DNA of 64,000 nucleotides, taken from contig CM106585.1 of NCBI GenBank assembly GCA_048013815.1, positions 20,584,001 to 20,648,000 of the forward strand, written 5' to 3'. This stretch comes from Setoptus koraiensis (lineage: Eukaryota > Arthropoda). The notes beneath the pieces were generated by a model. That model was given only the letters and a program-made list of their open reading frames with translations. It made no database searches and was not told where the DNA came from. The position numbers and the translations under genes were made by a program. Numbering within the stretch: the first letter of the stretch is position 1; every line of letters starts with the position of its first letter. Shown here one piece after another: positions 21,684-33,010 of the stretch.

Positions 21684-22160
21684 GATTTTTTCTTTCTTAT
21701 GAATTAATTTTGATCAATAATGTTCTTTATTTTAATTAATAATTATAATAGTAATAATAGCTGTATAATAATCGAAGACAAAGAACAAATGAAGGAGAAA
21801 CTAGGGTGTGGCCGAGGCTAAAAACGGAAGTGCAACAGTCCAGAGAAGCGAAAGGCATGCTGTTGCGCAAGAATGGCTTGGCGCAGTGCACAGAGAGAGA
21901 GAGAGAGAGAGAAAATAGTTGCGCAAGAAAAATAAATACCCGTGTGCGATGTGCTGTGCTACATGCCTTCCACAGTGCTTACATATCAGTTCAGTTCAAA
22001 CACCCTGTATCTTGATCTTATTTAGATTGAAGATTTAAATAGGCACCACAACATAGACAACACTGACAACTAGTACAACAAAAGGCCAACATTTGTGCCA
22101 ATAAAGTAAATTCAATTGACTAAAAGGCGATTAATAACAATAATACAAATTGGATTTTAG

Positions 22161-22194
22161 CATTCATACGAGACCTTACGGTCTCTTATGAATG
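22161..22194. repeat. Short inverted repeat (hairpin)
   Basis: Arms CATTCATACGAGACC and GGTCTCTTATGAATG with a 4-base loop; 14 of 15 positions pair. Confidence 0.8.
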
Positions 22195-22244
22195 ACAATA
22201 TAACAATAACAACATGTAATAACAATTAATAAATAAACAAACAT

Positions 22245-22305
22245 CCTTCTTATTCCACATCACCATTTAAATATCCTATTTAAATGGTGAAGTGGGATGA
22301 GAAGG
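22245..22305. repeat. Inverted repeat with 28-base arms
   Basis: The left arm (22245-22272) and right arm (22278-22305) pair at 25 of 28 positions around a 5-base loop. The centre is the AT-rich CACCATTTAAAT. It may be a small fold-back element or hairpin RNA source; no flanking duplication is recognised. Confidence 0.8.
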
Positions 22306-22343
22306 AGCAGTTTAGTTTTAAACTCACAAATGAGACATTTCAG

Positions 22344-22955
22344 CACCAACACTAGCACCTACGCCAGCAACTGCACCAGCACCTACACCAGCAACTGCAC
22401 CAACACTAGCACTTACGCCAGCAACTGCACCAGCAGCTACACCAGCAACTGCACCAACACCTACACCAGCAACTGCACCAGCAACTGCACCAGCAACTGC
22501 ACCAACACTAGCACTTACGCCAGCAACTGCACCAGCAGCTACACCAGCAACTGCACCAACACCTACACCAGCAACTGCACCAACACCTACACCAGCAACT
22601 GCACCAACACCAGCAACCGGAGCACCAACACTAGCACCTGCACCAGCAACTGCACCAACACCAGCAACCGGAGCACCAACACTAGCACCTGCACCAGCAA
22701 CTGCACCAGCAACACCACCAATAACACCAGCAACTGCACCAACACCTACACCAGCAACTGCACCAACACCAGCAACCGGAGCACCAACACTAGCACCAGC
22801 AACTGCACCAACACCTACACCAGCAACTGCACCAACACCAGCAACCGGAGCACCAACACTAGCACCTGCACCAGCAACACCACCAATAACACCAGCAACA
22901 CCACCAACACCAGCAACAACAATTGCAACAACAAAAAATGATAAATTGGAAAATG
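22344..22955 (+). repeat. Minisatellite (24-bp-based), possible mucin-like exon
   Basis: About 590 bases of repeats based on ACCAGCAACTGCACC plus ACACCTAC, with higher-order variants carrying ACCGGAGCACC. Two plus-strand frames are open: one gives Asn/Thr/Ser/Cys repeats from ATG 22297; the other gives Ala/Pro/Thr repeats (APTPATAP, TPATGAPTLAPAPAT). The Ala/Pro/Thr frame is open from a possible acceptor (ATTTCAG, AG at 22342-22343) to a strong donor (AATG|GTAAGT, GT at 22956-22957). The enclosed 612 bases are phase 1-1. Thr/Pro repeats of this kind are typical of mucin domains, but no partner exons are identified, so a coding role is only a possibility. Confidence 0.6.
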
Positions 22956-24008
22956 GTAAGTTTGTTTTCTTTTGCGTGTACGTGTGCGTGTGCCTGTGTG
23001 TAATGATTTAAGCGCTTAAGATCGACAATAGTCCATCAAGCATCCACGGATGATGCTTATGGTAGAAGATAAATTTCTGAATATATCAGGACTGATAATG
23101 AAAATTTTGGTTGATTGGTTGGTTGGTTGGTAATTCCTAGCGTAATTAATACAGCCAGCGTATTCGTAAAGTAGTTACTGGGCGTATTTCAACAAATTTG
23201 TGGATTTTTTGGTATCAAATAATTGTCAAAATCTACACTTTATTTCAACTCAAATCACCTAATACTATATTCTCGCGACGAATAGAAGCAAAACAATAGA
23301 GTTCTGGAAAATATTACGATTATTCCAAAAACTAGACTTTAGTTGAGGTTTTTATATACCTTTTCTTGCTCAGCTTGATCAGGAAAAAAGATTTAGGCTA
23401 TAGTCAGTTGGAATCTTTTGTACCTGGAAAGGAGGTTTACCTTGTAAGATAAATTACATGTGTGTTAAGAGAAAAGTGGACTCGATGCTCTTTCTTTTGG
23501 TGCCAGTCCATTACTGACTTTTATTTATTGGGAGATTAATAGGGAGTACAGTAGGGTTCATAGGGGAGGCGGAGTCTGTTAGAGGGAGGTGTTACGCCGG
23601 CGCATAACATCTCCCTCCTCCAGAGTATTATATCTCCTGATATAATGGTAATGGTATTTGGTAGGGTATCTCACTATCCTGTCCTGTTGTAATATTCTTT
23701 TTAGCGTATTAATCGTGATTATATCCATGTTATTTATGTAATTTTTTTATTTTTTATTTATTTTTATTTTTGCGTGATACTAATTATTATTATATTGGGT
23801 ATTGTTCCTGCTTGTTATCCTGTTTATTAGTTCCAATTATTTAGATCATAATCTTCAAATGCTCTGGTTTCCCAGTATATGACGACTGCGGATTCGCAGT
23901 TCAAGCTGTCCGGGAAGACTCCAGCCGGTGCCCATCGCAATTTATAATAGAGAGTTTTTTCGTTATTGGTCATCTCTACTCGGTGATCACGTTGTCGGTA
24001 GTATTATC
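22956..24008. other. AT-rich non-coding stretch with stem-loops
   Basis: No coding frame of note. Two adjacent stem-loops lie at 23582-23617 (14 of 16 paired, loop CGGC) and 23627-23646 (perfect 8-base stem ATTATATC). The part after about 23870 is more mixed in composition. This might be the remnant of another mobile element, but no boundary can be set. Confidence 0.4.
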
Positions 24009-24091
24009 GGGTGTTCCATCGAACAATGACCCACTCCGATTTTCAAACTCAACACAGAGGCCTCTTTGGGTCGCTGTTCGATGGAACACCC
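24009..24091. mobile_element. 83-bp MITE-like element, GGGTGTTCC family
   Basis: Terminal inverted repeats GGGTGTTCCATCGAACAATG and (inverted right end) GGGTGTTCCATCGAACAGCG: the first 17 bases are identical and pairing continues through GACCCA with two mismatches. The centre carries TTCAAACTCAACACA, shared with the other family members. One more base pair on each outer side (C...G, then T...A) extends the inverted repeat. No target duplication was found in the flanks, so it may be old or have inserted without one. Confidence 0.7.
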
Positions 24092-26610
24092 GAAGTTACT
24101 TCTGTAATCGACAAGTCCGAGTCTTCAGATAAGAATCCGCTTGAGCGGAAAACTGATTGCAAACTACGTAAAAACAAAATAATCCATTATCATTTTGTGT
24201 TAGTGCACCGTGTATCGACTGATCACCACGTGATCACAAGGTGATTAGTCTTGCTACATGCGCTAACAGCGTGGTTGCTACAGCGCTCTCGGCAAGCGAA
24301 CAGAATCGAACACAAAGGAGAGTAAAGAAAAAACAATTTTGATTGTTCGCCCAATCGGGCGCAAACAATTGCATTGATTTGTCACAATTTGTCTTCGATG
24401 CGACATCCTCTGAAAAGTTGTTGCCCGCCCCGATAATTACACATTTACAAGAGGCTCACTCAAGCCGATGCTGCAACAGCAACATCCGCTCAAACGCTGT
24501 CCTGTTTGTTGCGTCATCACATTGGGGCCGCGTGGATCATATGGCCACTTGGTGTGCTATTGCACGTACAGTACAAAGTGCATTTCAAAATGACACTTGC
24601 GTGACTAAAGTGCCCGTTGCACCTGTAAGCACCGTTGACTGTTGGCAGAATGTTTTTTGCTCACAACTTGTGAATCACAAGTGAATTGGCTCGAATCATA
24701 CGCGTATCATACGAGTGGGCGTGTGACAGATTCGGATAAGCTCACTGCCGGCACCGCTCGGCCCCCTGCTGGCCGCCGTGTTGCGCCAGCACGGACACTG
24801 GCCACTCACCTGGGCGGCGCTGTCACTGGCCGACGCGAAGCCATTCGAGACGCGAATCGTGCAATTCGCCTGCAAACGTGCAACTCTTCGAGGCTTCGAG
24901 GTTCGAGAAGTGACAAGCGGCCAAAAAGCAGTCTATCATTGCGACCAATGGCACTTTGTGGGGTGCAGGCCGCTGTTTGAAAGGGAATAAATGCTGTGCT
25001 GTAACTCACTCGCCAACGGTGTTGACAGCACGAATGAACAAGTCGCCAATCGCTGTCACAGTGGCGTTACAAGTGGCCAGAAACACATATCAGTGATGTG
25101 ATATCACTGTGCCGGTTACATGATTTTGGCCCCAACTGACAACTTAACTCTGGCTGCGTCACCGTGTCCATGACAGTGCTTGCAACAACAACAACGACAA
25201 CAACGACAACAACAACTTTTCAATTTTGGCCCCTCACTGTGAGAGTGTCACATCTAAACAGCGGCTAAACGGCGCCCATTGATGTGCGATACTTGTGCGA
25301 AATAAAAATAAAGTTTCGTAGTGTTAGTCTGAGCGAGCTGAATGCACTTTTATGCAAGTGACTCGTTTCTACCGAGGCCAGCATTGTTATTGGTAGACGG
25401 CCACGAATGATGCGCCAACGATCGCCAGTTGGCCAAGACATTGTTTGTTTGTCTTGTTTGTTCACTTATAGGTAATAACCTGTTATTAGCCGCAAATAAA
25501 ATAAAGAGACGATGCTCGATCAAGAGCAAATATGAAACAACAACATGCCACTCCCATGATGCGAGTGCTGCTCGTGACGCGCCAAATCTCTAAAATTGTG
25601 CATCTCGAATGCCGTTGTGTGAAATATCCAGACTTACAAGTTGTTAGTAACTGATTTACTATGTATGCCGGTAGCACTAACTAACATCACAACATATCTC
25701 AATGCATCGTGTCAACTTATGCAAAATAAGTTAGTTGCTGCTGAAAATTCAATTTTACACTCGGCAGAATATCTCTATGCTTGCACGTGTTATTTGCATG
25801 TCTGAGCTGTTTGTCGCCACTCTTACGCTGCTGATCGTGTTTGGTGGCTCAAGTTGTGCAATAACTTATCATAATGATCATTGTATATCAGTGATACAGT
25901 GTAAGTGAGGCCCACAGGTAACGCTGGCAACAAGATCGCGACGGATTGTTGTCATTACGGACCGCATATTGTTTATATGCGAAGGGGAGACACAAGTGAC
26001 TCACAAGTCGCGAGTCGCTAGGTGCATTGTGAATTGCAAACAGCACGTTGAGCCCGCGTAGGGACAAGCTGCCAGTTGGGCACACAAGTTAAAAGAGCTG
26101 CCACAATGATGTAATAACTTTTGATAACGTTGACTTTTGATTGAGGCACAAACAGACACAGTGTAGTTACACATGCAGTGACTGGCTGCCAGTGTGAGAC
26201 ACAATTTGCGATTTGCGACAATTTTATCCGGCCCAAATAAAATTAGCCCGGCGGCCAGCAACGGCTCACACTGTGCAATGTCTGGTGATTGCGCCAACTG
26301 GCTCATTTTCCGTTCACATTTGCCGTTTACGTTTGCCAGCCAGCCCGTCAGCCAGTCAGTTAGCCAGCCAGTCAGTCAGCCAGCCAGTCAGTCAGCCAAG
26401 AGGCGACTGGCGCATAAGCGACTAATGGCGCCCACCGCTAATGGTGGCCCAAGATGCAAGATATATCCGCCGATGGTGAGAGATATCCTGTTGCCAGTGT
26501 GCATTGTGAGCGGCCAGTTGGAAATTGGTGCCAATTTGTGCCAGTTGGTGTCAAGTCGGCCTCGTGATGGCTGCTTGTGGCGCAGATAAATAGAGAGATA
26601 GTGAGTTAGT

Positions 26611-26612
<2 letters not shown>

Positions 26613-26644
<32 letters not shown>
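26613..26644. repeat. (GT)n microsatellite
   Basis: About 32 bases of GT dinucleotides. Similar shorter runs occur near 29279-29300 (GT), 30610-30630 (CA), 35011-35030 (GT) and 47199-47220 (CA). Confidence 0.95.
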
Positions 26645-26646
<2 letters not shown>

Positions 26647-26862
26647 CGCCACTGGTGGTGCTGCCAGGAAATGAAAGGCAACCACGCGTTCGCTCGTGCC
26701 AGCTCCTCACACTCTGACAGACGCGCCCGAAAAAAAGGGGCTTTACCTTGTGAGTTATGTAACACACACTTTGAGCCATATAACACACAGCGAGTGTAGA
26801 CACAAATGGGCGCCCACGGACCACAATGGCTCAGGTGCTTGGGTGCACAGGCAGCTGCACCT

Positions 26863-26902
26863 AGGCACCCAGGCACCCAGGCACCTAGGCACCTAGGCAC
26901 GG
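26863..26902. repeat. 8-bp tandem repeat AGGCACCY
   Basis: Five consecutive units of AGGCACCC or AGGCACCT, the last slightly diverged. Confidence 0.9.
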
Positions 26903-29900
26903 TGCAGGCTAGGTAGGCAGGTGGGTATTGGTGCTGGGAGACAGGTGAAGCGAGCCAAGTGAAGTTGTCATTGTGGCATGTCTCACAAGCCAACGTGGGC
27001 CAATGTTTGGCTGTTGAGCTGGGTGCTGGCATCAAATAAACAGACTTGCACCATCTATTATCTGTTGGCTGCATCTGTTGTGGCTCGGCTCGACAACACG
27101 TGTATGTGTACGTGTGTGTACGTGTGGCAACAACAACAACAACACCGACAACATTCAAACAACAATGACAATGGTGTATATAAATGGTCGTTTATATGTG
27201 CAGCAAGCAGCACATAAAAAGCCATGATTGTATAATGGGCCCACTGGCAAGTTGTTGTCGGTGTGGCGCTGGCCGGCGAGCTAGCGCCAGCGAGCAACAA
27301 CGCCAAACAACACGCTATAAGTCGGTGTGTCTGGTCGTTTGCCTGGCCACGACACAAGCTCGTGGCACAGAACTAAACGAACGAGAAGAAGCAACGAGAA
27401 AAAACGGCCAAGAAGAGATTTATGATCACACACGCAGATATCAGTTGTGCCGAGCAGCCAGCCGCAAACGGCCCACACAACACCGACACCGACACCGACA
27501 GCACCGACAGCAACACCGACAACAACACGCAGTTTGGCCAGCGAGCAGACATTGTTCACATGGCAAGACAGGTGTATTTCGGTGTGTTCATTTTTTCTCT
27601 CGCTCTCTCTGGCTCGCTCTCTCGGGCTGGCTGTTTGGCTGCAATTTCACTCGCTACTAGTATCTCGCTGGCATCGCTGGACGCTGCTCACTGCGCCAGC
27701 GGCTCAGGTGAGTTCGGTCAGCGGGCGAGGCGCCGTTTGGGCCGGCCAGTTGCGACTGGCCGAAAACAGCGACAGCCAACAAACATCCATTTGTGCGTGT
27801 GTGTGTGTTGGGCCAAGTGGGGCGAGCGGGCCGGTTTCGTTTACCTGTGCTGCGACACTGTCGTAGTTGTTGCTGTCGTTGTTGTTGGCGTTGTTGTCGC
27901 TGGCATTAAGCCCTGATCCGGCCGGGCTGGCTCGCCGGTGCAGGCTCAACTTGCTTCATTGTTGGCTGCGCGCCGGGGCCCTCGCAGTCGCCGTTGGTCG
28001 CCGTCGCCGTTGGCCGCTGGTGGTCGCTGGCAGTCGCTAATGCTGTCGTCGTGCAACAACAAAAATAGCTGCAACCAAAAATAACAGCCTGACAGCGGCT
28101 TTATCTGGCGCGCCAAGATCATTACGCGCGACTTTGGCGAGCGCGACTTTGGCGAGCGCGACTCTGGCCAGCGGGCCGCTACATTTACACACAAACCAAT
28201 GTTAGCGGACACAAACACAAGTGACACCGATGATAAAACATAACAAGACAAGCAAAATCTAGCTCAAGTGACCCACTGGCCAGCCCGGCGTGTGTGCGGG
28301 CCGAGCTAATGCCCGTTGCCATTAGCCGCTGTTACGTAATAATACGTATTATTACGTTGCGATCACGGTGCGCGCTGCTTTGTCCTCTGCGGGCCCCACA
28401 ATCTGACCGCTCGCCATGCGACCACTGGCAATGCGACCGCTCGCCATGTGACCACAGTCGCTTTGCGTCTATTGGCTATCTGGCCAAACTGGCCGAGCTG
28501 GCCAAATTGGACAGTGGACAGCGGCCAGTGGCGAGCGCGCCAAGACGCCGGCGAGCCCAAAAAGAAGATGCAATGGAAATATGCAAATGTTTGTGCGTAT
28601 GCAACCTTGACTGACACTCAACCAGTGAATTGGGGCCCCACGAGCCAGTCGAAGTGACAATTTGTGAGTCAATTGTGAGTCGATGGCGTCATTGCGAGCG
28701 GCGCAAACAACAATCACGAGATGCCGGCCAGCCAGCGATGCGGCCAGCGACGAGATTGGCCCTGTTATTGCAGCATCAGCGGATATTAACAACAAATCAT
28801 TAGTTTGCTACAAAATGACTGGTTGTGAATAAAAACGATCGATCATTTTGTGCGAGACATTCGCAGCTAACAAATTGCACTTGTCGTGTTATGTGTTTAT
28901 CCTGGCCGCTGCCATCAAGTCCCTCAGACAGGTGCATTGTTTTGTGCACCATTGTACCACTACTACCTGAGATGCGCCATTTATACGGTGGTGCAATATG
29001 CCGCAGTATGCTGGCCAGCAAACTGACAGGGCATGGACGGTGCATGGACGGTTCGTGGACGGTGCATGCAGTATGGTCAGCAGAGTAGATTCTAGTCACC
29101 GGAATATTGCATAACATTACACATAATTAGGCGGCTGCAGCGGCTCGCATGACTTCTAATGAGCCGCCTCTGTGCCCGATTTCTAATGATGCTTGCATCG
29201 GGTCAACCGACAACAGCAACAGCAACAACAACAATATTTGTCTCACAATTATCTGCTCGCCAGAGTTGCTCTTGTTTTTGTGTGTGTGTGTGTGTGTGTG
29301 CGCTGTTTTTGCGTAAGTGGTCAGCTCAAATTCAGCCATTACGTATATTTGCGATCGTTTGTATGGGCCACACAACTTATTACAACCCGACACAAGCCCG
29401 TTATTACTCTGCATGCTCTGTATGGTCGCATGTTGCTGTTGCTGTTGTGCAAACTCTAGTTGATTTGGTCACTTTTTTACATTACAACCAACATTACGTA
29501 ACACACAACTTTGCGCAACACAACCTTACGCAACACACAACGTACTCCATCGAAAAGTTTGTAAAGATTATTACGTAATCCCCGCTTGTCCCCACATATA
29601 CAACACACTAAAACATTATGTAATAATGGCTGGCCATGTGTGGCTATTACGTCACACTTGTCTAATCATATGACGCATAATATATATATTTATATATCTT
29701 GTCCACTTTTATGCCGCTCTCATCTCACTCTGATCTGTATGAGAGAGTCTCTCGTGCTGTCATGCCCGCACTCGCAAACAGTCTGACTGTTACAGTCACT
29801 TGGTCAGTTTTGCACTTTAAAGGCTAGATGTCGCTGCTGTGCGCTGTGCCATCCATTATGTAATCCGATGCAAGCTCCCGATTGAGCCTCGCCAGCATCG

Positions 29901-30835
29901 ACAGAAATGCAGTGCGCACATAATGATCGCCCCTATTATTGCGTAATGCAAGCAACAACATTACCTATGTATTGTCTGTGTGTTGCGTTACATCTGGCAC
30001 ATTGCGTCACCCATTAGAGACTCGTTATGTTGTGTGGTTGCCACCGGACCGGAAGTGAGCGAGGCTCCCATAATGAAGCCTTTCTCACTTGTCGGACAGT
30101 TTAAAATTCGTTCTGCGGCTAGCTTGCCACCGCCAGACAGGATATTGGATTGTGTGTGTGTGTCGCTTGGGTGTCGGTTGTTGGTGTCGGTTGTCGGTTG
30201 TTGATGTCGGTTGTTGGTTGCGGTTGGCGCTGGCGTCGCAGTTGTGCCAGTTGCGGCGCTCGTCCGACAGGGCGCGCATTGTGCATCGCGCCATCATTTT
30301 TATTTGCACGCCAACTAAACTGCTCACTGCTCCGTGGTGACGTAACCCAAAAAACGCTGGCGCCCCAAATGGGGCGCCACAACCGGCGCTGGCGATAGCG
30401 CAAACACCGAGTGGCCATTGTTTGCCGATGACAACTGAAAAAAGTGGACTTGATTAAAATTGTGTGTGTCGTTTGTTTGTGCATTCGGCCAGCAACAACG
30501 ACAACGACTACGGCGGCGACGACGACGACGACGACGACAACGACAAAAACAATCAGCTGGCGCATTAATTGAAGCCGGCCAGCGAACAACTATTAATAGT
30601 TAATCGTTGACACACACACACACACACACAATTGAATTGAATCGTGCACGAGCAAACTGGCGCACGAGCCGGTTGCGCAACCAAACCGATCGACGTCGGC
30701 TGGCGGGTCGACACAAACGCTCACATAATCGACAAAACAAATCGCACGGCTCGCCACTGATGACGCAACATAGCCCGGCCATGATAGCCGGCAAAAAAGA
30801 ATGATTATGCATGCAAATTATGCCGGCGGACATTA

Positions 30836-30880
30836 GTGAGTCGGCGAGTGAGTCGGCGAGTGAGTCGGCGAGTGAGTCGG
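30836..30880. repeat. 12-bp tandem repeat (GAGTCGGCGAGT)
   Basis: Nearly four perfect copies of a 12-bp unit. On the minus strand it reads as a DSLADSLADSLA run, which is not evidence of a gene. Confidence 0.9.
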
Positions 30881-31820
30881 GCGCGAGTGAGACCGCGCCA
30901 GCGAGAGCCCGGTGGCGCTGCAAGCGGCAGCGCAATAATCTGCGGGCCCGGATTATTTATTTTTCTCTAAAATGGCGCCTCCATTGAGTGGAATTAAGCG
31001 CGCTCCAATGATTTTGCACACAATTAATAGGCCGCCATGGGCCCGTTATCTCGGCGGCTTGTTTGCCGTTCACTTTGCGCCAGCTTGTGTGTGTGCCCGA
31101 CGACGATTATGAGACCATCGGCCGACCAAAGAGAGGCCAGGCCCGGCCCGGCTGGCTGGCTGTCGGAAAGGGGGCCCAATGCGAGACGCTGGTTGTCATG
31201 GCGGCGCCCGTCACCGTCGCCAGCGAGACGGCTCCCGCTGGCGCAATTGCGAGCGAGAGAGACGCTGCGTATGGTAATGCCACTGCTCACGGGACGCCGG
31301 CCCGATGCGATGTTTGCCAGCCCGAGCGCGGGCCGGATAATGTGAAAATTTGAAAATAAATTTGCAAACAAACAAACGCTAAATGTTGTTGTCTTGTCTC
31401 GTGGCAACGTTGCCAGTCCGCAAGCTCGAGTCGTAGGTGTGCGAAGGGGCCCGCGATTTGCACGGCCGACGCGAGCAATAATTTGTGGGCTCGCGCAAAT
31501 TTGTGTTGGTTGCCGTTGGAATTTGTTGGGCGCTGCCACAAACTGTTCGAAAGTGTTTGGCTCGCTGGGGCCCAAACATTTGAATATTTGATTGAATTAC
31601 TGTGCCGATGGCGCGCGAATGCAAATGGTGGCGCAAATTGGAGCGGCATTGGCAGGCAAACATTCTAGCATTCGTTGGAATATCGGCGCTGGTTTGTTTG
31701 CTCGTTCGCTGTGCCACTTTCTCATTTTCCCCATTTGCCATTCTCGAGACGTTGGCGCCGCCGCTTGCAACGGCCAGCGAGTCGGTCTAGTTTTTTGCAC
31801 GTTGCAGTGGCCGGCAACGG

Positions 31821-31920
31821 GGCCCCAGTTGGCCCCAGTTGCGCCAAGTTGCGCCAAGTTGCGCCAAGTTGCGCCAAGTTGCCCAAAGTTGCCCAGAAAG
31901 CCCGAAGTAGCCCGAAGTAG
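31821..31920. repeat. 10-bp periodic repeat
   Basis: Ten consecutive 10-bp blocks: GGCCCCAGTT twice, GCGCCAAGTT four times, GCCCAAAGTT, GCCCAGAAAG, then CCCGAAGTAG twice. The period holds exactly over 100 bases while the unit sequence drifts. Confidence 0.92.
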
Positions 31921-32939
31921 CCAGACCGACTGGCCAACCGACGGTTTGTTTGTGTGGGTGGCACGAATGGGACGCGTCCGATGCGCAAATAGACCGCGCT
32001 GCGACATGTGCGACAGCCATATAGCCACACGACGCGCGGCACGTCATGTGGCCGGTGTCGTGCACGGCGGCAGGTTACGCGGAAATGGGTCGCCAAGTAA
32101 CTGGTAGCACAGTTGGCCGGCCCGCCGAGCCGCGCGGATCGGGCGCGGATCGGGCGGCCAGATCGTTGCGGGCGACAAGAGCGGCGAAACAAAGCGTGTT
32201 AAACATCATTACAATAATAATCAGTCACTTTGCATTTGCGGAGACTGGCGCCGTCTGGCGTGCCCGGTGTTGCGCGTTGCCGTTGTCGTGGCTGTTGTCG
32301 CTGTCGTCGTTGTGGTTGTTGTTGTTGTCGCTGTTGTTGTTGTTGTTGTTGTTGTTTTTGTGCACTGTTGTTGTTGTTCGCCGTTGCTGTCCGCGGGCGA
32401 GAGTTGCAACAACAGCAACAACAGCGACCGCGACGACGGCAACAACAACGGGACCACCATGACGGCCAGCGTCTTGCTCATCCGACGCCGGCCAGTCGAC
32501 GGATCCTCCGGGGGCCAGCGCCGAACAACTGATAACACGATAATGATTGCGCTGCGCTCAATCATTTGCAGTTGCGCAACTTGCGAGGCGCATCGTTGCG
32601 AGCTGCCGGTCGCTTGCGTCATTGCGGGTTGCGTCATTGCGTCATTGCGAGTTGCGCCGAGCGGCAACAAGAGGCAACAGCGAGCGGCCGAGAGCAAGCG
32701 GCCAAGCGAGCCAGCGAGCCAGCGACAGCCAACAAAAACAACGGATAAAACATGGCCGCTCGACTCGGCTGAGCGCATCGGGCCGAGCCCGACGGCTCAC
32801 TTATTGCAAGCAGCTCGCTGTGTGTTTGCATCGCCCTTTGCATCGCTGCCTCACCGCGCCGGCCGTATATAGTATCATATAGGACACTAATGGAGCTTGG
32901 CCATACACACAAATAGTTAAATAAATTGCTCGAAACAGT

Positions 32940-33010
32940 TGCCGGCCCGTTCGATTGCGTTCGGTTCGGTTCGGCTCGGTTCGGCTCGGCTCGATTCGAT
33001 CCGGTTCCAT
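32940..33010. repeat. Pentamer-like CGGTT/CGGCT tract
   Basis: Runs of GGTTCGGTTCGGCTCGGTTC with 5-bp periodicity, decaying into TCGAT words. Related TCGAACTCG repeats occur at 33120-33160. Confidence 0.8.

Larger units (their letters stand above)
19120..22007 (-). mobile_element. Tc1/mariner-superfamily element split by a nested insertion
   Basis: The left end starts CAGGGTGTCTGAACTGATGT. The right end, read inverted, starts CAGGGTGTTTGAACTGAACT. Over the first 27 positions the two match at 24. Both ends are flanked by TA (19118-19119 and 22008-22009), the superfamily's target duplication. The span is 2,888 bp; removing the 971-bp nested element and its 8-bp duplication leaves about 1.9 kb, a normal size. 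The minus strand carries the transposase in two blocks on either side of the insertion. A (GA)n run lies near the right end at about 21893-21913. Confidence 0.9.

Noticed and set aside
22297-22941. 214-codon Asn/Thr/Ser/Cys repeat frame with an ATG
   Set aside because: It is one of two open frames across a minisatellite. There is no signal peptide or flanking unique domain; the Thr/Pro/Ala frame has better splice context.
23400-23960. Possible end of a long-terminal-repeat element around the stem-loops
   Set aside because: There are no paired repeats, primer-binding site or coding remnant that I could support; left as unassigned AT-rich DNA.
26388-27158. 256-codon minus-strand frame in the GC-rich domain
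   Set aside because: It crosses the (GT)n run and the 8-bp repeat, is rich in Cys, Thr-His and Arg without any domain, and competes with equally long frames on the other strand.
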